A program made the position numbers and the translations under genes. Shown in pieces: positions 58,763 through 64,000 of a DNA stretch of 64,000 nt. The stretch is from Congeria kusceri. Taxonomy: Eukaryota; Mollusca; Bivalvia; Myida; Dreissenidae. Every line of letters starts with the position of its first letter. Position 1 is the stretch's first letter. The notes under the pieces are model-generated. The model saw only the letters and a list, made by a program, of their open reading frames with translations, ran no database searches and was not told where the DNA came from. The DNA is taken from NCBI GenBank assembly GCA_027627225.1, contig CM051036.1, forward strand, positions 39,497,926 through 39,561,925, in the 5' to 3' direction.

Positions 58763-59870
58763 TATTATTATTATTATTATTATTATTATGTTACATACGG
58801 TCAAGGTCGACCGAACGTACTTATACTTCTGTAGTATACGGTCAAGGTCGACCGACCACACATATACTTCTGTTACATACGGTTAAGGTCGACCGAACAC
58901 ACAAATACTTGTTACATACGGTCAAGGTCGACCGACCACACATATATTTATGTAAGATACAGTCATGGTCGACCGACCACACATACACTTCTGTAACATA
59001 CAGTCAAGGTCGACCGAACACACATAGACTACTCTTACATACGGTCAAGGTAGACCGAACACACATAGATTACTCTCACATACGGTCAAGGTCGACCGAC
59101 CGCACATAGACTACTCTTACATACGGTCAAGGTAGACCGACCGCACAAAGACTACTCTTACATACGGTCAATGTCGAACGATCACATATAGACTACGCTA
59201 ACATACGGTCAATGTCGAACGATCACATATAGACTACTCTTGCATACGTTAAAGGTAGACCGAACACACATAGACTACTCTTACATACGGTCATGGTTGA
59301 CCGATCACATATAGACTACTCTTACATACGGTCAAGGTCGACCGATCACACAGAGACTACCGATAAATACGGGCACGGTCGACCGACCACATTTAAATTT
59401 CTGTAGCATACGGTCAAGGTCGACCGACTACACATAGACTTCTTTTACATACGGTCAAGGTCGAACGATCATATATAGACAGTTCTTACATACGGTCAAG
59501 GTCGAACGATCACATGTATACTACGTTTACATACGGTCAAGGTCGAACGATCATATATAGACAGTTCTTACATACGGTCAAGGTCGAACGATCACATGTA
59601 TACTACGTTTACATACGGTCAATATCGACCGAACACACATAGACTACTCTTACATACTGTTAAGGTCGACCGATCACACATTGACTATCGATACATACGG
59701 TCAAGGTCGACCGATCACACATAGACTACTTTTACATACGGTCAAGGTCGACCGACCACACATAGATTTCTGTAGCATACGGTCAAGGTCGACCGATCAC
59801 ATATAGACTACCGATACATACGGGCAAGGTCGACCGATCACACATATACAACTGTCAAGGTACGGTTACC
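57845..59870 (-). repeat. Intronic minisatellite resembling an exon end plus splice donor
   Basis: About 28 units of 40-43 bp: two at 57965-58035, then, after the LINE insertion, about 26 from 58795 to 59860. On the minus strand each unit contains GTCGACCTTGACC directly followed by GTATGTA, the same 20 nt as the end of the EF-hand 2 exon (60061-60073) plus its donor (60054-60060). The outer flank at 57845-57900 resembles the intron sequence next to the exon (59998-60055), suggesting the junction was duplicated as a block before amplification. Confidence 0.9.
58053..58795 (+). mobile_element. 5'-truncated LINE 3' end with TTA tail, inside the minisatellite
   Basis: The minisatellite breaks off after ACAGTCAAGG and resumes at TTACATACGGTCAAGG. 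In between, a plus-strand frame reads MPSYFNDVINYINNNAYAL, VPFTTKYAKRAFSYCARNVW, then, after a frameshift, a segment like IPINIRQASSIT: the C-terminal domain of a CR1/L2-type LINE. Next come CAT/TTA microsatellites (58409-58595), a short unique segment ending ATGAAATAAAG and a terminal (TTA)n tail (58722-58790). Confidence 0.8.
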
Positions 59871-60060
59871 CATAAACTACTGTTACTACTACTATTTAAA
59901 CTGCGATAAACTAAGAAGCATCTGTTGATTCTTTCACAGATTAAACAATTTATGACAAAAATTATTAGAACCAGACTCAGAATTAAAGATTTTTATGCGT
60001 TTAAGAAATGCACTAAAGTTTTCACTGAGAAGCTTTGTGGATATGGGCCCAGATACATAC

Positions 60061-60204
60061 GGTCAAGGTCGACGGACCTAATGAGGGCCTGCACCTCCAT
60101 GACGGTGGGTCTCTGTCCCAGGGCGTACAGGACCGCGCCCAACTCTTCCTTGGTGATCATACCGTCCCGGTTCTTGTCGAACAGCACGAACGTCTCGTGC
60201 AGCT
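60061..60204 (-). CDS. EF-hand gene exon: EF-hand 1 and first half of EF-hand 2
   Basis: Acceptor GCATTTCAG precedes 60204 and the donor TTGACC-GTATGT follows 60061. The first codon is split (G plus AG gives GAG). It reads LHETFVLFDKNRDGMITKEE, LGAVLYALGQRPTVMEVQAL, then IRSVDLD. The EF-hand 1 loop is DKNRDGMITKEE, with D, N, D, M, T, E at positions 1, 3, 5, 7, 9 and 12. The loop of EF-hand 2 is interrupted after its third residue. Splicing to 55042 gives a loop with D, D, S, T, D, E at the ligand positions, which confirms this donor. Confidence 0.92.
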
Positions 60205-62322
60205 CTGAAATGCACGCGATGCACGTGATATTTAAAATGGATTATTGTCGCTGGTAAAATAAGTTCATATCATGATATATTCAGGGGATTAATGCCTACA
60301 ACTCAATGCTTTGGCAGAAGAATCAAACAAGGATAACCCTATGATTTGCATAAACTGTGTTAATAGTTAAATAGTTGATATAAGGGAAGAAGGCTGGATA
60401 GATCACTCAATTAATTTGAATATGAATTGGTGTTATCGTCCATTGTTATGTTTATTTCTAATAATCTATGGTAATAACGATATGGTGTAAGAAGGAGTGT
60501 TGCCCAAAGAGCATGTTCATGTGTCTGTTTTCTTTGGTGTTGATAATTTTGTTAAATCAGGGGTGGAATGCTCAAAACATAGCCGTTAAACCTTTGACAA
60601 CACACTAATATCATCAAGGTTTCTATTTCGTGTTAGAGCTATTCAGATTTGTTTTCGATTCATACAAATACGCTGATACAAAATGTTGAAGAAATATCTG
60701 ATGTTAAGTGGCAATACTCATAAAAGATAATTAAGCCTAAACTCCATTAGCTTTTCGTATAAAGTCTACAAATAAGCATTCCACAAAAAGGTTATGCTGG
60801 CATCTTTAAAACGTATAAACAATTTCCTCACTTTGTTGACGAGAACACAGCTTGCTGATGAAAGGGCAACCTTCACGTGCTTGTTTTGGCAGATGCTATG
60901 CTCCTACATACGCAGAACACGCGTTTTGCTTCATATCAAATTATACCAAACATATGTCTGAATGTTTTTAACCCATTTGACCTAATTTTGGCGCCTCGTA
61001 CCAAATAATTAATCAACCTATAATATATGAAAGTCGGTCTTCATAATATATTCGTACGTGTGATACACCGCGTTTATGTTGCTTGTATTTTGTGAATGTC
61101 CGTATGTAGATGTGTTTTGTACTCGTATAAAAACATTTCAAATATTCAATTTTTTTGTTGGGCAATTATTGTTATACAAATGGGTCTGCCCGAAGATTAA
61201 ATGTATAATTATGTAAACATGTTCTTAGCAATATATTAACAAGAATATTGATAACCAAAGAGATTGGCAAAAGGCACACGAAACATTCTCTGGAATGTTT
61301 ATAGCGATCCAGACATATGGTCTGTGCTGATAAATCAGTGTTTGTTGAGATAATTGCATGTAGTGTTTCTACAACAGACAACGCATCCTATGATAAAGGG
61401 TAGCCTAGTTACTAGATTTCCGCACGTAGCCCAATTAAAAACAATTATGCATATTACAGAATTCACTAGGTTTGCCCCACTGATCTCGGCAATATAGTGA
61501 TATTATGTTATATTGGAATGTCTGTAATTACGTCATATATTGTTTCTAAGTATACAGGCAGTTTGGTGTATGTGTGCATATAAAAATAAATGTAAATCAC
61601 ATTAAAAAAAAAAATAATGGCAGTTCGGTTTTTCTTTGCGCTGCAGTTGTTAAGGAAAATCCTGTACATCGGTGATTAGTTGTACCCATTCAGTTTTGTT
61701 TTAAGTGTCAATCGCGCAAAAAAACACCACTTGATAATGGCACTGAAAAACAAAGCAACCTTTGTGCGCATTACCTATAGAACAATTAGTGTGCGAAAAA
61801 TGAATTACTGTTTATATATGAATATATTCATCAAATAGACTAAACCTCATCGTATAGTGTTTCAATGCATGCACATTCCTCTACCTGGTAGAAGTGGTTA
61901 TTGCGGTAACTTTAAGTATTAAGCAGCGTTTTATTACATCAGTTTTAGAAGAAACACTTAATGGATGTGTATTTAATTTTACGTACATGGAAAGGATACC
62001 TCTGTTATAGAAGAAAGAGAGAAATGCAGAAGCAACTCGTTCAAATATTTTGGCCTTCCCTGGGTCAATTGACAACCTTTTGCCCGCACTATGTAAGACG
62101 ACCGATGGGGCTGGCATACATTAACGTGTAAAGGACAGAAGGGTAATAAAATTAATGTGCTAAAGTCTGGGCGTTAGAACTTCATCTCTAGGTAAAACGA
62201 GTTTCTAATTTCGCAACTGTCCTCAGAACTAGTCTGATTACATTTTATATTGAATAAAGAACCTCTTCGTTGGACACTTTCTACCACCTTTTGTCTTGTT
62301 AATATAAAGTTAAAACAGTTAC

Positions 62323-62422
62323 CCTGCAGTTTTTCATCTGAGATACTCGATTTCCTGTTACTGTCAGATTGCACTAGGCCCTTCTCCACTGTCTGGTGGA
62401 TGGGTTTCTTAGCAACAGGGGG
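62323..62422 (-). CDS. EF-hand gene exon: linker before EF-hand 1
   Basis: Acceptor ACCTTTCAG precedes 62422 and the donor CAGG-GTAACT follows 62323. It reads PPVAKKPIHQTVEKGLVQSD, then SNRKSSISDEKLQ plus one G. The last residues match the start of calmodulin-type proteins (an acidic cap before the first helix). Its phase-1 end joins the exon at 60204 precisely. An NRKSSIS segment could be a kinase site; that is inference. Confidence 0.85.
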
Positions 62423-62709
62423 CTGAAAGGTATAAGTGTGTATATACTAGTAATTAGGCCTATCCATAATCGTCGAAGATAATCAAGACCAACATAATTT
62501 ACTAAAATAAAATACAGTTATTGACAAGCAAGTTACACGTTGATTCATTGTAAACGTATCAACTGTTGTTTCCAAAACCTCGGGGTTGTTTTTAAAGCGA
62601 CACTGGGGAATAACGTAGAAGTTATCACTAACGTAGAAGTTATCATATGCCTTATATCAGCAATTGCCAACATCAGTTGCTCAGCCTTATTACGACTAGT
62701 TAAAATTAC

Positions 62710-62949
62710 CTTTTCGGATGACTTTTGTGATTTCACTTCAAGTTTAGGTTTCTCTGGGACAGGCGGCTTTGTGTCCGAGGTAACTAGCTTGAGGTCATTT
62801 TTGGTCTTTAACTCAGTTCTAGTTTCTACATGAATCCGGGACACTGTATCGCTGATAACGTGCACGCTACTGCTGCTGGTGGTGGTACTTGTAGCACTGC
62901 TGCTGCTGCTTGTGCTGGCAAATTTCTTCCGCAACGCTTTGAACGCCTC
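62710..62949 (-). CDS. EF-hand gene exon: Ser-rich N-terminal extension
   Basis: Exactly 240 nt (80 codons), phase 0 at both ends, between a strong acceptor (TTTTTTTTGCAG) and the donor GAAAAG-GTAATT. It starts EAFKALRKKFASTSSSSS, passes through a Ser/Thr-only tract and continues with VHVISDTVSRIHVETRTELK and TKPPVPEKPKLEVKSQKS. It looks intrinsically disordered. Typical calmodulin lacks such an extension. Upstream exon(s), including the start, are not identified, though EAFKALRKKF suggests a helix continues from them. Confidence 0.8.
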
Positions 62950-62995
62950 CTGCAAAAAAAATTACTTTGTTTGAACCAAAACGCACATTACATTT

Positions 62996-63242
62996 GAGGC
63001 GTGTCGTGGGAAACCCGGGTTTGATGCATGTGCGTAAAGAGTTGTTCCCGATCAGCCTGTGCACTCCGCACAGGCTAATCCAGGACGACACTTTCCGCCT
63101 GCAGTGGGTTTATGTTTAGAGACTTCCTTCAAACAGTTCAAACAGTTCAAACAGAAAATACCATAAGAGCGGACTGCACAGGCTGATCCGGGACAACACT
63201 TTACGTACATGCATCAACCCCGGATTTCCCACGACACGCCTC
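62996..63242. mobile_element. Palindromic MITE, GAGGCGTGTCGTGGG family, copy 2
   Basis: It is bounded by GAGGCGTGTCGTGGGAAA and the exact inverse TTTCCCACGACACGCCTC, with inner inverted pairs GATCAGCCTGTGC / CAGGCTGATCC. A small TTCAAACAG triplication lies in the middle (63128-63155). It sits only about 46 bp upstream of the exon that starts at 62949. Confidence 0.88.
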
Positions 63243-64000
63243 ATGTATAAAGACGGACCTATTCGTTTAAACGAAAGCGCACCTTATGATAAGTAAGTGT
63301 GATTCTGTCAGGACCACAGATGGATGGCGGATAAATAGGATGCCGTTATCAACAGGTGTTGTTGTTGATAGGTTTTCTTTGTATAAAAAAGCGTTTAATT
63401 ACTGCCAGCCAAGCTCGTACTATTTTCGCGGTGTATACGGTTCTGAAGTAGAATCGGCTGACTGTTGTTGTTTTTGTTTGTTTTTGTTTTTGTTTTTTTC
63501 GGTTTTCAATTCACCGACATGTGGCAGGATGCTAATGTTGAACTTAAGTGACATTTCTAGCTGTTAAATTTTACAGATTAAAAAAAAAAAAATTATATGG
63601 TCATGTTAAGTTCATATTCTCGCTGTTGTATTTTTATTTCGAGGTGAAACAACGTACAGGTAGAACTGTCCTGACCGACAAGTTACCGGTATTCGGCATT
63701 ATTTTGTAGTAAAAGTGGGTTTCAGGTAAATAATTTACAACTTTAGTTGATACCATAATTAGACCCAACAATGACAACAGTTTAAATCAACCACCCAGGA
63801 TTAACTCCTATCGAGTAATATTCTGAATGTTAATAGTTCAACGCGCTTGGCTGAAAGCGTCTACTTGAAGCTATTAACAAAGTATTAACATTTGTTGGAA
63901 CATGTTCAAAAAGCACACATGCAGGATTTGCAACAATATGGCTCAGTATTTCCAGTTGTTTCTTGAAAGGAATATCAACATCTGGTTACTATTTCGTACG
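63243..64000. other. Unassigned DNA upstream of the EF-hand exons
   Basis: A TTG/TTTTTG low-complexity tract lies at about 63460-63500. I see no exon with confidence, although earlier exons of the minus-strand gene would be expected in this direction. Confidence 0.45.

Larger units (their letters stand above)
54328..62949 (-). other. EF-hand (calmodulin/troponin C-like) gene, partial, five exons
   Basis: Five exons at 62949-62710, 62422-62323, 60204-60061, 55042-54867 and 54391-54328 have consensus splice ends and join in compatible phases (0, 1, 1, 0) into 241 codons. Product: a Ser-rich, Lys/Pro-containing tail of about 110 residues, then four complete EF-hand loops. All four loops keep the usual Ca2+ ligands, so the protein should be a Ca2+ sensor of the calmodulin/troponin C superfamily. 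The first exon with the start codon and the last exon are not found. Introns carry a MITE, the AAGAGGGCC repeat, a LINE fragment and a splice-donor-like minisatellite. The 60205-62322 intron and 55043-56111 hold nothing else I can name. Confidence 0.85.

Noticed and set aside
61881..62117. Minus-strand frame that looked like an EF-hand gene exon
   Set aside because: The exon at 62422-62323 splices directly to 60204 in phase and gives a continuous EF-hand entry helix; inserting this frame is not needed and its ends fit poorly.

Overview
The window reads as nuclear DNA of a bivalve mollusc. It is AT-rich, gene-poor and full of spliced-exon fragments, retroelements, MITE-like palindromes, tRNA-derived SINEs and minisatellites. 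From memory, without a search, several dispersed repeats are ones I associate with bivalve assemblies: the roughly 157-bp array at 6.3-7.8 kb, the repeats starting AAGAGGGCCATGA at 49.7 and 56.1 kb, and the GAGGCGTGTCGTGGG palindromes at 53.5 and 63.0 kb. The last makes me lean to Dreissena, but that is inference.

Host genes. The best supported is a minus-strand EF-hand (calmodulin/troponin C-like) gene at 54328-62949. Five exons join in phase and give a Ser-rich N-terminal extension followed by four EF-hands; the first and last exons are not identified. A plus-strand C1q-domain gene at about 47.6-49.2 kb looks broken by 131-bp and 44-bp tandem duplications that are not multiples of three. 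A terminal exon at 46560-46806 (minus) carries an Asn-Cys-His-His-Phe motif and is not identified.

Mobile DNA. 1-10.8 kb: two oppositely oriented arrays of a roughly 695-bp unit built from small palindromes, the left one split by a dead LINE (867-4491), with a 157-bp tandem array between them. 11-20 kb: non-autonomous DNA elements, including a TTAA-flanked pair (11011-12197, 16289-17445), a long-armed inverted-repeat element (14537-15216), a CAGCC-ended element (18586-19824) and a small MITE (12422-12769). 22.7-36.8 kb: a three-layer nest. A tyrosine-recombinase retrotransposon on the minus strand is split by a plus-strand Ty3/Gypsy-like element, which is itself split by an L1/Tx1-like LINE with a 7-bp target duplication. 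36.9-43.9 kb: a 43-bp minisatellite, then two inverted GATG/CATC minisatellites on either side of another dead LINE. 44-46.6 kb: unassigned DNA and a tandem repeat.

Most striking observation. The large intron of the EF-hand gene holds a minisatellite of about 28 units. Each unit resembles the end of the exon that encodes EF-hand 2 together with its 5' splice site, so the intron is a field of copied splice donors. A 5'-truncated LINE has landed inside the array.

No CRISPR array, rRNA, functional tRNA or prokaryotic operon is seen.
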